From the NCBI RefSeq assembly GCF_010726765.1, contig NZ_AP022601.1, forward strand, positions 3,534,001 through 3,598,000: a stretch of DNA of 64,000 nt. The letters are read 5' to 3'. Made by a program: the position numbers and the translations under genes. The notes under the pieces are model-generated. The model did not search any database. It was not told the origin of the DNA and worked only from the letters and a program-made list of their open reading frames with translations. Of the stretch, positions 15,032-24,536 are shown piece after piece (position 1 is the first letter of the stretch; each line of letters begins with the position of its first letter). This DNA is from Mycobacterium gallinarum (GTDB lineage: Bacteria; Actinomycetota; Actinomycetes; Mycobacteriales; Mycobacteriaceae).

Positions 15032-16456
15032 CTAGGCCGGTGAGTAGCCCAGGGCGCCCTTGATCTCGAGGTACTCGTCGAAGCCGAACTCGCTCCATTC
15101 ACGGCCGTTGCCGCTGCGCTTGTAGCCACCGAACGGCGTGTTCAGGTCGAACGCGTGGTTGATGGCGACCTGGCCGGCGCGGATCCGGCGAGCCACCGCA
15201 CGCGCCGCCTCGATGTCCGCAGCCGAGACGTAACCCGCCAACCCGTACTCGGTGTCGTTGGCGATCTCGATCGCCTGATCGATGTCGTCGTATTCGAGGA
15301 TGCACAACACCGGCCCGAAGATCTCCTCGCGCGCGATCGTCATGTCGTTGGTGACGTCGGCGAACACCGTCGGCCGGACGTAATAGCCGGTCTCCAGGCC
15401 CTCAGGCCGGCCGGGGCCACCGGCGACGACCGTCGCGCCCTCCTCGATGCCTTTCTGGATCAGGCCCTGGATCTTGTCGAACTGCGCCTTCGATGCGACC
15501 GGCCCGATGGCCGACCCATCCTCGGGGTCGCCGACCTTGACCTGTTCGGCGGCGGCCTTAGCCGCGGCGATGGCTTCATCCTTGCGGGACTTGGGCACCA
15601 ACATGCGGGACGGGGCGTTACAGCTCTGACCCGAGTTCGGCATCATCGCCCGCACTCCGAGGGTGACGTTCTGAACCAAATTCTCATCGTCGAGCACGAT
15701 GTTCGGGCTCTTGCCGCCGAGTTCCTGGGTCACCCGCTTCACCGTCGCCGCAGCGTTGCGGGCGACGTCGATGCCGGCCCGCGTCGAGCCGGTGAAGGAC
15801 ACCATGTCGATGTCCGGGTGGCTGGACAGAGCGGCGCCGACTCCTGCGCCCTCGCCGAACACCATGTTGTACACGCCTGCAGGCGTGCCGGCCGCGTCCA
15901 TGATCTCGGTGAATATCTGCCCGGAGTACGGGGCGACCTCCGACGGCTTGAGCACCATCGTGCAGCCGGTGGCCAGCGCCGGGAACACCTTGCATGCGAT
16001 CTGGTTGATGGGCCAGTTCCACGGCGTGATCAGACCGCAGACCCCGATCGGCTCCTTGAAGATCATCGCCGCGCCGCGGGGCACTTCGAACTCGAAATTC
16101 TTCAGCGCGTCGATGGCACCGTTGAGGTGTCCGAGGCCGAGGTAGACCTGCGTGCCCGAGCCCAGCGACGGCGGCGCGCCCATCTCCTCGGACACCGCCT
16201 CACCGAGATCCGCGGAACGCTTCTGATACTCGGCCAGGATCGCCTGCAACAGATCGAGGCGCTCTTCACGACTGCTCACCGACCAGGTGGCAAACGCTTT
16301 TCTCGCGGCTTTCACCGCATTGTCGACGTCGGCGGCCCCGCCGATCGCGATCTTGCCCGACACCTGCTCGGTGGTCGGGTTGTCGACGTCGAGCGTCTTC
16401 GGCTCGACCGGGTCGACCCACTTGCCGTCGATGTAGAACTTCAGATATTCGCGCAT
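15032..16456 (-). CDS. NAD(P)-dependent aldehyde dehydrogenase
   Basis: A 474-residue ALDH oxidising an aldehyde to the acid. Visible motifs are the cofactor region ITPWNWPINQIACKV, the general-base Glu in VTQELGGKSPNIV (about residue 246), the catalytic Cys in NSGQSCNAPSRML (about residue 280) and EEIFGPVL. The ATG at 16456 has AGGGAAGAG suitably spaced upstream; an in-frame GTG at 16465 is too close to it. It is the last gene of the 12-gene minus-strand operon, 28 bases after the ThDP enzyme. This suggests that an aldehyde made by that enzyme is oxidised here. Confidence 0.93.
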   Translation of the reverse strand: MREYLKFYIDGKWVDPVEPKTLDVDNPTTEQVSGKIAIGGAADVDNAVKAARKAFATWSVSSREERLDLLQAILAEYQKRSADLGEAVSEEMGAPPSLGSGTQVYLGLGHLNGAIDALKNFEFEVPRGAAMIFKEPIGVCGLITPWNWPINQIACKVFPALATGCTMVLKPSEVAPYSGQIFTEIMDAAGTPAGVYNMVFGEGAGVGAALSSHPDIDMVSFTGSTRAGIDVARNAAATVKRVTQELGGKSPNIVLDDENLVQNVTLGVRAMMPNSGQSCNAPSRMLVPKSRKDEAIAAAKAAAEQVKVGDPEDGSAIGPVASKAQFDKIQGLIQKGIEEGATVVAGGPGRPEGLETGYYVRPTVFADVTNDMTIAREEIFGPVLCILEYDDIDQAIEIANDTEYGLAGYVSAADIEAARAVARRIRAGQVAINHAFDLNTPFGGYKRSGNGREWSEFGFDEYLEIKGALGYSPA

Positions 16457-16484
16457 GTCTTGCACTCTTCCCTAACGCAGGCTG

Positions 16485-18197
16485 TTACTGGGTGCCTTCT
16501 GCATACCAGGTGCGGAATCGGTCGTACTTCGGCATCTCCTCGGAGTTGGCCTTCGGATCGATACACACGTGCACCACACCGACTTTGCCGCTGGCGTAGG
16601 CGCGGGCGATGGCCGGACCGATCTCGTCTTCCTTCTCCACGTACTCGCCGTGACAACCGAATCCCTCGGCGATCTTGTCCATCCGGACGTCCTTGCTCCA
16701 GTGCACGCCGGGCTGCGGAGACGGCTGGGAGAACGTGCGCTTGTACACGCCGACCTCCAAGCCCCACTGATGATCGACGCCCACGACGCAGACCAGGGGC
16801 ACGCCCTCTCGCGCGGCGGTCTCGAGTTCGGCGATGTGGAAGAGGAACGCGGAATCGCTCGTCAGCAGCATCACCGGCCGCTTGCGTCCCTCGGCCACCG
16901 ACGCCCCCACCGCGTACGGCAGTCCCGTGCCGAGATGGCCGAAGTTCTGATTCCAGATCACGTCGCGCGGCTTGGACTGCGAGTACGTCCACTGGAAGAT
17001 CACCGTCGCGCCGCCGTCGCGGACCATGATGCCGTCCTCGAGTTCCTTGAACGCCTTGGTGGCCTCGACGACGTAGCGCGCCGGGTGAATCGGCGCGCGT
17101 CCCGATGGTGCGGATGCGGCGAGTTCCGCCAACTCTTCGGAGTCGGCCTTGACGAGCTTGTCGAGGTTGGCCGACGGGGCGCGCGGGGTGTCCTTCAGCG
17201 CCTCGACGAGCTGCGGCACAACACCGCGCAGATCGCCGACCAGCGGCACATCGAACTGACGGTTGACGCCGATGGCGGCCGGATCCTGTTCGACATAAAC
17301 CCATTTGCGATTGGCGTCGTTGCCGGCCCAGTGCTGGGTCCGGCCGTAGTGCATGGGCTCACCCAGTTCGGTCCCCAGCGCGACACACAGGTCGGATTCC
17401 TCCACGGCCTCGTTGGCGGCCGGGGAGAACAAGTAGGGGAACGTCCGGTCCTGCAGTCCCGGGATGTACGACGTGCCACCGGAGGTCTGGATGACGGGAC
17501 AGTTCATCAGCTCGGCCAGCTCTTTGACCTCCTGCTGGGTGCGCGACGTGTGCACGCCGTGGCCCACCAACAGGATCGGGTTCTTCGCCTCGCGGATCAG
17601 CTTGGCAGCCGCTGCGATCTCGGGTGCACCCGCACCCTGGTTGACGAGGCGATACCGGTTGGGCGGCAGGGGTTCCGGGACGTCGAGCTCTTCGAGGATG
17701 ACGTGCGACGGGAACTCGATGTACGACGGCCCGGGCGTTCCGGACATCGAGCGACGGATGGCCTCGCGGATGATTTCGTCGGTCTGGTCGGCGTACTCGA
17801 TCGAGCTGCTGTACTTGACGGAGTTCGCGAAAAGCGGTTCCTGCTGCACGAATTGGATACGGCCGCGGCGCACGCGACGTTCGGTGACGCGGGCGCGCTG
17901 GCCGCCGAGGAAGATCACCGGCGAGTTCTCCACCAAGGCGCACTGGATGGCGCCCGCGATGTTCGCCATACCCGGACCGAGCGTGCCGATACACAGGCCG
18001 GGCTTGCCGGTCATCCGCGACGCCGCCTCCGCCATGAAGCCGGCGCTCAACTCGTGGTGCGGTGCCACCACCGACCATCCGCGGGCGTCGGCCTCGGAGA
18101 ACATGTGCACGAAGTTGGGGTCCGGGATGCCGAACAGCGTGTTGACGCCCTCGGCCTCGAACAGGTCGAGAATGCGTTTGTAGACGGGTACACCCAT
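16485..18197 (-). CDS. ThDP-dependent enzyme (acetolactate synthase / benzoylformate decarboxylase superfamily)
   Basis: A 570-residue protein with the three-domain layout of the superfamily. The catalytic Glu that activates ThDP is present in APHHELSAGFMAEAAS (about residue 49). The metal/ThDP motif, normally GDG-X26-N(N), reads SDSAFLFHIAELETA...GVDHQWG: the Asp is kept, the two flanking Gly are Ser, and Asp replaces Asn exactly 27 residues later. The family decarboxylates 2-oxo acids or splits acyloins. A good AAGGAG site precedes the ATG at 18197. It sits between acyl-CoA dehydrogenase genes and an aldehyde dehydrogenase, so a 2-oxo-acid decarboxylase or lyase producing an aldehyde is plausible but not shown. 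Confidence 0.85.
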   Translation of the reverse strand: MGVPVYKRILDLFEAEGVNTLFGIPDPNFVHMFSEADARGWSVVAPHHELSAGFMAEAASRMTGKPGLCIGTLGPGMANIAGAIQCALVENSPVIFLGGQRARVTERRVRRGRIQFVQQEPLFANSVKYSSSIEYADQTDEIIREAIRRSMSGTPGPSYIEFPSHVILEELDVPEPLPPNRYRLVNQGAGAPEIAAAAKLIREAKNPILLVGHGVHTSRTQQEVKELAELMNCPVIQTSGGTSYIPGLQDRTFPYLFSPAANEAVEESDLCVALGTELGEPMHYGRTQHWAGNDANRKWVYVEQDPAAIGVNRQFDVPLVGDLRGVVPQLVEALKDTPRAPSANLDKLVKADSEELAELAASAPSGRAPIHPARYVVEATKAFKELEDGIMVRDGGATVIFQWTYSQSKPRDVIWNQNFGHLGTGLPYAVGASVAEGRKRPVMLLTSDSAFLFHIAELETAAREGVPLVCVVGVDHQWGLEVGVYKRTFSQPSPQPGVHWSKDVRMDKIAEGFGCHGEYVEKEDEIGPAIARAYASGKVGVVHVCIDPKANSEEMPKYDRFRTWYAEGTQ

Positions 18198-18216
18198 GTG
18201 AAACTCCTTGATTCCC

Positions 18217-19164
18217 TTATAGATAGCGTTGCGCTATGTGCTTGCGGTGAGCTGCCGGCGAGCCGAACAGAGAACGGTTGAGAGCGGCGCGTTTGAGGTA
18301 CACGTGGATGCCGCTCTCCCACGTGTAACCGATGCCGCCGTGCAGCTGCATGGCCTTGCCGGCGATGTCGACGGCGGATCCGCACGCGTACGACTTGGCC
18401 ATCGCAGCGGCAACATCGGCGTCGGGTCGGTCGTCGGCAATGGCGTGCACCGCGGCGCCGACGAGCTGGCGCGCGACCGAGACGGTGACGAGCATGTCGG
18501 CGCACGCGTGCTTGACGGCCTGGAACGAGCCGATGGGCCTGCCGAACTGCTCGCGCACCTTCGCATAACCCACCGTCGCGTCCAGCATCGCTTCCGAGAT
18601 GCCCAGGCTGTCGCAGGCGACGGCGACCGCGGCGCGATCACGTAGGCGCCTCATTGCAGCGGCGGGGTCCCCCTCGAACCGCAGCACCTCGGCGCTGTCG
18701 ATAGCCGTGACCGTGGCCAGTCTGCGTGTGTCGTCGAGCACCGGCTGCGCGGTGACGCTCGGCGCGCAGACGGCGACGCCGTCGTCGGTGATGATGAGGA
18801 TCCTGTCGGCGCCCTCGGCGTCGGGCACGAAGTCCGATTCGATCGCGACGGCCAGCCTGACCGCCCCGGATGCCTGGTCGGTGAGTAGCTGATCTCGAGT
18901 ATCACTGGGCTGCAGCGCTTTCAAGGTACCGACGGCCAGTACAGCGCTACCCAGGTAGCTGTTGGCGCTGGCGGCTCGGCCGATCTCCTCGCAGATCACC
19001 GCGGTCTCGGCGAACGTCGCACCCGCTCCGCCGAACTGCTCGGGAACTTCGAGGCCCACCCAGCCCGCGTCGACGAGCACCGGCCAGTCCACCGCGCGAT
19101 CCTTGGCCAGCAGATCACCGGCGACCGAGCGCAGCTCGTCGTGGAACTCCGAATAGTCGGTCAT
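18217..19164 (-). CDS. Acyl-CoA dehydrogenase, small (315 aa) subunit type
   Basis: A 315-residue FAD-fold acyl-CoA dehydrogenase, shorter than the usual 380-400. The N-terminal helices (QFGGAGATFAETAVICEEIG) and the C-terminal four-helix domain (YAKVREQFGRPIGSFQAVKH, then LHGGIGYTWESGIHVYLKRA) are present, with a condensed middle beta domain. Short FadE proteins of this kind form alpha2-beta2 heterotetramers with a full-length partner in mycobacterial steroid side-chain degradation. The partner here is the directly overlapping 404-residue gene. The start is the ATG at 19164, overlapping the partner's TGA (TGATG). Confidence 0.9.
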   Translation of the reverse strand: MTDYSEFHDELRSVAGDLLAKDRAVDWPVLVDAGWVGLEVPEQFGGAGATFAETAVICEEIGRAASANSYLGSAVLAVGTLKALQPSDTRDQLLTDQASGAVRLAVAIESDFVPDAEGADRILIITDDGVAVCAPSVTAQPVLDDTRRLATVTAIDSAEVLRFEGDPAAAMRRLRDRAAVAVACDSLGISEAMLDATVGYAKVREQFGRPIGSFQAVKHACADMLVTVSVARQLVGAAVHAIADDRPDADVAAAMAKSYACGSAVDIAGKAMQLHGGIGYTWESGIHVYLKRAALNRSLFGSPAAHRKHIAQRYL

Positions 19165-20378
19165 CACACTCTGCCCGATTCTCGCGGTCTCACAAGGCCC
19201 CGCTCGGAACTCGGTTCTCGCGGCAGCCCGAGCCCGCGCTCACCGATGATGGTGCGCTGGATCTCGCTCGCTCCACCGGGGATCGTCCACTCCCACGACC
19301 CGATGAAGTCGAGCATCCAGGCGCCGGACTCCCAGCCGCTCGACATGGGCTTCGTCAACTCGGTATGCGCGGCCAGTCCCCCGACCTCCGCGCCGAAATC
19401 CGTCATCCGCTGCAGCAGCTCGCTGTAGAACAGTTTGACGATGGATGCGTCGGCGGGGCCTGCGCTCCCACTCTCGTTATCCTCGACCACCTTTCGGCAC
19501 ATACCGCGCAGACCCGCGATCTCGGTTTCGAACTGCGCCAGGCGGTCGGCCACGATCGGGTCGTCGACCGGGCTGCTCTGCAGCAGCCAGCGGAAGCCGG
19601 CGTTGCCGAGACGTTCGGCGAGCTCGAGCATCGTCATGCCCCGCTCGGCACCCAACGTCGCCTGGGCGACCTGCCAGCCTTGGTTCTCGTCGCCGATGAG
19701 GTTGGCGGCGGGGATTCGCACATCGTTGAGGAACACCTCGCAGAAATGTGAATCGCCGATCGCGTTGCGGATCGGCCGCACCTCCACGCCGGGTGTCGTC
19801 ATGTCCAGCAGGAAGTACGAAATGCCAGCGCTCTTTCGGGCACCAGGGCGCTTGGGGGCTTCGGGGTCGGTGCGGGCCAACAGCAGGCACCAGTCGGCGT
19901 GCATGCCGCCGCTGGCCCACAACTTCTGGCCGTTGACGACGAAGGTGTCGCCCGCGCGTCGTGCTGTGGTGCGCAGGCTCGCCAGGTCGGACCCGGCCTC
20001 GGGTTCGGAGAAGCCCTGCACCCAGATCTCGCCGTCGAGGATCGCGGGTAGGTGTTGACGGCGCTGTTCGTCGGTGCCCGCAACGAGCAGGGTCGACGCG
20101 GCGTGGTGGATTCCGACGAAGGCGAGCACCAGTCGTGGTGCGTCGTGGGCGGCCAACTCCTGGTACAGCACGACCTGCTCGGCGACCGAGAGACCGCCGC
20201 CCCACTCGCGCGGCCAGTGCGGGACGGCGTAGCCGGCGCTGTGCAGCGTCGCGAACCACGACTTCTGGAAGGCGACGAATTCCTCGTCGGTGGCGCCAGT
20301 TTGGGCCTGACGCCAGTCCGGCGGGATGTGCTCGACGCACCACGCGCGCACAGTGTCGCGGAAGTCGTCCAGGCTCAT
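19164..20378 (-). CDS. Acyl-CoA dehydrogenase, full-length (404 aa)
   Basis: A 404-residue acyl-CoA dehydrogenase that would put an alpha-beta double bond into a CoA thioester and pass electrons to ETF. Visible are VPHWPREWGGGLSV, the flavin-binding WVQGFSEPEAGSDLASL (about residues 118-134), and the C-terminal IPGGASEIQRTIIGERGLGLPRE. It overlaps the small acyl-CoA dehydrogenase at its 3' end and the Gfo/Idh gene at its 5' end (ATGA). The C-terminus has a short extra tail (SSERGLVRPRESGRV). It probably works as a heteromer with the downstream small subunit. Confidence 0.92.
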   Translation of the reverse strand: MSLDDFRDTVRAWCVEHIPPDWRQAQTGATDEEFVAFQKSWFATLHSAGYAVPHWPREWGGGLSVAEQVVLYQELAAHDAPRLVLAFVGIHHAASTLLVAGTDEQRRQHLPAILDGEIWVQGFSEPEAGSDLASLRTTARRAGDTFVVNGQKLWASGGMHADWCLLLARTDPEAPKRPGARKSAGISYFLLDMTTPGVEVRPIRNAIGDSHFCEVFLNDVRIPAANLIGDENQGWQVAQATLGAERGMTMLELAERLGNAGFRWLLQSSPVDDPIVADRLAQFETEIAGLRGMCRKVVEDNESGSAGPADASIVKLFYSELLQRMTDFGAEVGGLAAHTELTKPMSSGWESGAWMLDFIGSWEWTIPGGASEIQRTIIGERGLGLPREPSSERGLVRPRESGRV

Positions 20379-21295
20379 GATGCGTTCACCCGGAGCTTGT
20401 CCATCGCGTGGGCTACCGCCACACCGTCGTCGAACGACGGGGCGATCTGTGTGCCGGTTCGTACCGCACCGACGACGTCACTCAGGAACGCCGACAGCGC
20501 CGGCGGTGGCGACCTCCGCGGCGCCGGTGGGAATTCGAACGTCTGGGGTTCCGCGCCTGGCCGATGCACGACCAGTCTGGTGTCCCCGGCCAGCTCGAGC
20601 GAGCCGTCGCTGCCCAGCAGTGTCGCGCGTGGCGCGAGGGGGACCGACCCGGCGAAGCCGGTGTCGTGCGCGGCGGTGCAGCCGTTCGCCATCGTGAACC
20701 ATGCCGAATACGCGTCTTCGGCAGTGGCCCCGGGCGGCGACCCGTCGATCCGGGTCACGCCTCCACAATCGGCGACCTCGCTGTTGAACAGCCAGCGCGT
20801 GAAGTCGATCAGATGGGAGCCGTACGCCCCGATCCATCCGCCGCCGAGCTCACGGTCGTTGATCCAGCCGTACTTTCGACCGCGCATGCCGCTGCCGTAG
20901 AACGTCCAGTTCAAATGGAGGGGTGTGCCGATGATTCCATCGTCGGCCAGCTGTTTGATCTTCGCCCACGACTCGTTGTAGCGGAATTCGAAGTTCAGGA
21001 AGTTCAATACCCCGGCGGCGCGGGCGTGTTCGCGCATCGACTCCGCCTCCTCGGCGTTGCGGCCGAACGGCTTGTCGCACAGCACTGCGTGTCCGTGATC
21101 GACTGCGGCCGTCACATGCTTGACGTGCATGAAGGGCGGAGAGTGCACCGAGATGAGGGCGACGTCGGAGGCGATTGCGGTCTTCACCGCCACCTCGTCG
21201 CGAGGGCTGATGACCTCGACGTCGAGCCCGAGACTTTCATACACGGGTGCGGCGGCGTGCTTACCGAAGCCGGTTCCGATCACGGCGACCTTCAT
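20375..21295 (-). CDS. Gfo/Idh/MocA-family NAD(P)-dependent oxidoreductase
   Basis: A 306-residue protein with an N-terminal Rossmann domain (MKVAVIGTGFGKHAAAPVYE), the CDKPFGRNAEEA motif with the catalytic Lys (about residue 88), and a C-terminal domain with GGGWIGAYGSHLIDFTRW containing the family His. Members oxidise or reduce hydroxyl groups on sugars, inositols and related cyclic compounds. The ATG at 21295 overlaps the upstream acyl-CoA dehydrogenase stop by four bases, so an upstream extension is not needed. Being embedded between two FadE pairs suggests action on a cyclic intermediate, but no substrate can be named. Confidence 0.85.
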   Translation of the reverse strand: MKVAVIGTGFGKHAAAPVYESLGLDVEVISPRDEVAVKTAIASDVALISVHSPPFMHVKHVTAAVDHGHAVLCDKPFGRNAEEAESMREHARAAGVLNFLNFEFRYNESWAKIKQLADDGIIGTPLHLNWTFYGSGMRGRKYGWINDRELGGGWIGAYGSHLIDFTRWLFNSEVADCGGVTRIDGSPPGATAEDAYSAWFTMANGCTAAHDTGFAGSVPLAPRATLLGSDGSLELAGDTRLVVHRPGAEPQTFEFPPAPRRSPPPALSAFLSDVVGAVRTGTQIAPSFDDGVAVAHAMDKLRVNAS

Positions 21296-22209
21296 GCGAA
21301 CAGGCCCGTCAATCCGGATCCACCGACGCGGCGGGTCAGCTCGTCGCGCGTGGCCGAAAGGCCCAGGGGCAACCGGCGTAGCGGTTGGCTGTAGCGCGAC
21401 AGCCACGACAGCGTGGTCTCGTCGCAGAACCCGACCGCACCGTGCAGCTGGTGGCACACCCGGAAGATCACCTCCGCCGCCTCAATCGCCGACATCCGCA
21501 GCGCCAACGCGTCATTGAGCGCATCCGACTGGCGGGTCCCGATACTCCACAGCGCGTACTTGGCGAGGATGTCCAGCCCACTGCGCTCGACCTCGGCGTC
21601 GGTCAGTTGGAACTGCACACCCTGGAAGGACGACAGCGTCTGCCCGAACTGCTTGCGCAGGCTGACGTGCGAGACGGTCAGTTCGATCGCACGATCGAGC
21701 ATGCCGAGCAGTGTCCAACACGGCAGCACGAGTCCCAGCGCCACATCGTCCGCACCGCCGTCGTCGATCGCAGACAGTGTCACCTCGGTGACGAAACCCG
21801 TCCCTGTGCCGCCGATGCCTGACACCGTCGACCGGGCCCCGTCCAGCGTGACGGCAGCCCAACGTGATTCGAGCCCGGCGAGCGCACCGGACGGACGAGT
21901 GCCCGCGACCACGATCAGACCGTCGGCATCGAGGTCGGTCGGCGCCGCCAGCCGTTCGGCGACCGGGTAGGGCACCGCCCAGTAACCGGCGCTTCGGCAC
22001 AGCGCCGCGGCGGCTTCAAGGCCGTCGGTGTCGTTGCGGGGATCGAGTTCCCACGCGCCGAGTCCGGCGAGCACTGGCCCCGCCAGCGACTCGCGGATGG
22101 CGGGTTTGGCCTCGGCCTGTTGTACGAGTTGGTCGCCGCCCGCCGCCTCGAACGCGCGAAGAGCCTGACGGCCATATTCTTTGGCGTCCTCGCTGAGATC
22201 GAGAATCAT
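21292..22209 (-). CDS. Acyl-CoA dehydrogenase, small (305 aa) subunit type
   Basis: A 305-residue short acyl-CoA dehydrogenase (MILDLSEDAKEYGRQALRAF...). The C-terminal domain retains SLRKQFGQTLSSFQGVQFQL and CHQLHGAVGFCDETTLSWLS, while the middle domain is reduced, as in the alpha or beta partners of heteromeric FadE enzymes. It overlaps the 388-residue acyl-CoA dehydrogenase at its 5' end (ATGA) and the Gfo/Idh gene at its 3' end. The usual catalytic Glu could not be located, so activity probably depends on the partner. Confidence 0.88.
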   Translation of the reverse strand: MILDLSEDAKEYGRQALRAFEAAGGDQLVQQAEAKPAIRESLAGPVLAGLGAWELDPRNDTDGLEAAAALCRSAGYWAVPYPVAERLAAPTDLDADGLIVVAGTRPSGALAGLESRWAAVTLDGARSTVSGIGGTGTGFVTEVTLSAIDDGGADDVALGLVLPCWTLLGMLDRAIELTVSHVSLRKQFGQTLSSFQGVQFQLTDAEVERSGLDILAKYALWSIGTRQSDALNDALALRMSAIEAAEVIFRVCHQLHGAVGFCDETTLSWLSRYSQPLRRLPLGLSATRDELTRRVGGSGLTGLFA

Positions 22210-23372
22210 CTCGTGGCCGCCAGCAGGCTGCGCGACAGCAGGATGCGCTGCATCTCGATGCTGCCGGATGACACGGTGGAGGCCTGCGAGTACTTCCAGT
22301 GGTCCTCGACCTCGCCGAGAAACCATGCCGCGCGCGGATCGTCGTGCGACACCTCGGCGGCGATGTCCATCAGTACCTCGGCGCTGTCCTGGTCCAGCTT
22401 GGTGACGGCGATACGGTAGGCCGCCGCGTCACCGGGCTGGATACGTCCGCTGCTCTGCAGCGAGACCACCCGGTACGCCATCAGGCGCGCGCGGCGGCAG
22501 TGGGTCAGCATCCGCACCCAGCGTCCGCGCAGTTCGGCGGACAGGTCATCCCAGCGGCCCCCGAGAACCGTTGGGGCAGAAGCCAGTAGCCGCTCGCATC
22601 GAGCATACCGGGCGATGCCCACCCGCTCGAAGGACATCACGTCCTGCACGATCGACCAGCCCGCGTCGACGGTGCCGAGCACGTCGGCCTCGGTGACCCG
22701 CAGGTCGTCGAAGAACACCTCGTTGAGGTGGTGCGGGCCCATCATGCAGCGGATCGGTCGCACCTGAATCGCCGGATCGTCCATCGACACGAGGAAGATC
22801 GTCAGACCCTGTTGTTTCTTCTGGGTTGCGCCTACTCCGACCTTCGACGTCCTCGCCAGCAGGAAGCACCATTGCGCCATGGTCGCGTAGGAGGTCCAGA
22901 TCTTCTGACCGCTGACCAGCCAACCGTCGCCGTCGCGTCGTGCAGCGGTGCGCAGTGACGCGAGATCCGAACCTGCTTCGGGTTCGGAGAATCCCTGGCA
23001 CCAGATGACCTCGCCGCGCGCGATGGGCGGCAGATGTGTCTGCTGCTGTTCGGAGGTGCCGTGTCGCATGATGATCGGCCCGACCCAGTTCACCCCCATG
23101 TACTGGGCTCCGCGCGGTTCATGGTGCGCCCACATCTCCTCGCGCACCACTGTCTGCTCCCACACCGACGCGCCGCCGCCGCCGAACTCCTCGGGCCAGG
23201 ACAGGCACAGCAGGTTGCGCTCGGCGAGTAAGCGACAGAAGGCCTGCGCGGTCTCCAGGTCGGCGGGATCGTCGGTGAAGGCACCCAGAAAGTGTTCGGG
23301 CACATTGGCGTTCACCAGCTCGCGTAACTCTGCGCGCAGCTCGTCGGCCTTCTGGCCCATCGTGAAGTCCAT
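22206..23372 (-). CDS. Acyl-CoA dehydrogenase, full-length (388 aa)
   Basis: A 388-residue acyl-CoA dehydrogenase. LSWPEEFGGGGASVWEQTVV, WCQGFSEPEAGSDLASLRT (flavin site, about residues 122-140) and GSIEMQRILLSRSLL are typical. It has the same arrangement as the 19164-20378 gene: a large subunit directly overlapping a small one. The operon therefore carries two such pairs, which may act in successive beta-oxidation rounds. It follows the CoA-transferase gene by three bases. Confidence 0.92.
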   Translation of the reverse strand: MDFTMGQKADELRAELRELVNANVPEHFLGAFTDDPADLETAQAFCRLLAERNLLCLSWPEEFGGGGASVWEQTVVREEMWAHHEPRGAQYMGVNWVGPIIMRHGTSEQQQTHLPPIARGEVIWCQGFSEPEAGSDLASLRTAARRDGDGWLVSGQKIWTSYATMAQWCFLLARTSKVGVGATQKKQQGLTIFLVSMDDPAIQVRPIRCMMGPHHLNEVFFDDLRVTEADVLGTVDAGWSIVQDVMSFERVGIARYARCERLLASAPTVLGGRWDDLSAELRGRWVRMLTHCRRARLMAYRVVSLQSSGRIQPGDAAAYRIAVTKLDQDSAEVLMDIAAEVSHDDPRAAWFLGEVEDHWKYSQASTVSSGSIEMQRILLSRSLLAATR

Positions 23373-23375
23373 GCC

Positions 23376-24536
23376 CTACCCCGATCTCTTCAGGTCCGAT
23401 GCCAGCCCAAGCTCGCCGAGCACCTCGTCGGTGTCTTCACCAAGCCGAGGAGCCGGACCGGCGACCCGACCGGGAGTCCGCGAGAACCATGTCGGAACAC
23501 CGGGAAACCGCACTGGGCCTTGGGGAGTTTCGACGGTTTCGAACAGACCGGCCGCATTGAGTTGCGGGGAGTCGAACAGAGAGTCGAGGGTGTTGATCGG
23601 CGTGGCGGGAATCTCGAGTTCAGCGAAGAGCTTGAGCCACTCGGCTGTGGTGCGCTGCAACATGGTCTGCGCCAGCAAACCGTAGACCCTGTCAATCTGC
23701 TTGGCGCGCAGGGCCAGCGTCGCAAACTCATCGCAGTTCCACGCCGGTTGCACCGACGCGATGAAGGCATTCCAGTGCTTGTCGTTGTAGATCAACGCGG
23801 CGACATGACCGTCACTCGTGCGGTACGGACGCCGGTTTGGTGCAACGGTACGCGGGTAGATTGCCGGACCTAGTGGAGGGTCGAATATTGCACCGTTGGC
23901 ATGTTCGACCAACATGAAGGAGGCCATGGTCTCGAACATGCTGACTTCGACTTCCTGCCCCTCCCCGGTGCGCTCCCGATGGAACAGCGCCATCATGGTG
24001 GCGTACAGCGCCGTCAGCCCGGTCACCTTGTCCGCCATGATCGTTGCCACGTACGTGGCGTCTCCTGTGAGTTCCTTCTGGACGGCAGGTAGTCCGCACT
24101 CGGCCTGGATGGTGTCGTCGTAGGCCGGGCGGTCGGCATCCGGACCACGCCTGCTGTAGCCGTAGCAGTTGGTGTAGATGATCTTCGGATTGATAGCCGC
24201 AACAGCGGTGTAGTCGAATCCGAGCTTGGCGATCGCTTTCGCTCGCATGGAATGTATGAAGACGTCGGCTGATTCGACAAGAGCGCGAAGCGCCACGACG
24301 CCCTCGTCGGACGTCAGATCGAGGACCACGCTGCGCTTACCGCGATTGACGTTCATGAAGACGCCGTTCATACCGGGCGCCGGCCCCTCGGCGACATAGC
24401 GCACGATGTCGCCTTCGGGTGGTTCTACTTTCACGACGTCGGCGCCCATGTCCGCCATGATCTGGGTGCAGTACGGGCCCATCACCACAGCGGTGAGGTC
24501 GACGACGCGGACGCCCGCCAGCGGACCGCTAGGCAT
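23376..24536 (-). CDS. Class III CoA-transferase (CaiB/BaiF family)
   Basis: A 386-residue CaiB/BaiF-type enzyme that moves CoA between carboxylic acids. It starts GPLAGVRVVDLTAVVMGPYC, has the GADVVKVEPPEGD loop and NRGKRSVVLDL. The catalytic Asp is probably in PAYDDTIQAECGL (about residue 140), at the expected place. It overlaps the upstream SDR gene by eight bases. It would activate an acid to its CoA ester for the acyl-CoA dehydrogenases downstream. Some family members are racemases, which cannot be excluded. Confidence 0.9.
   Translation of the reverse strand: MPSGPLAGVRVVDLTAVVMGPYCTQIMADMGADVVKVEPPEGDIVRYVAEGPAPGMNGVFMNVNRGKRSVVLDLTSDEGVVALRALVESADVFIHSMRAKAIAKLGFDYTAVAAINPKIIYTNCYGYSRRGPDADRPAYDDTIQAECGLPAVQKELTGDATYVATIMADKVTGLTALYATMMALFHRERTGEGQEVEVSMFETMASFMLVEHANGAIFDPPLGPAIYPRTVAPNRRPYRTSDGHVAALIYNDKHWNAFIASVQPAWNCDEFATLALRAKQIDRVYGLLAQTMLQRTTAEWLKLFAELEIPATPINTLDSLFDSPQLNAAGLFETVETPQGPVRFPGVPTWFSRTPGRVAGPAPRLGEDTDEVLGELGLASDLKRSG

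Noticed and set aside
15155..17029. 624-codon plus-strand frame opposite the aldehyde dehydrogenase and ThDP enzyme genes
   Set aside because: Same reason: low-complexity Arg/Asp/Gly composition typical of a shadow frame, opposite genes with intact motifs.
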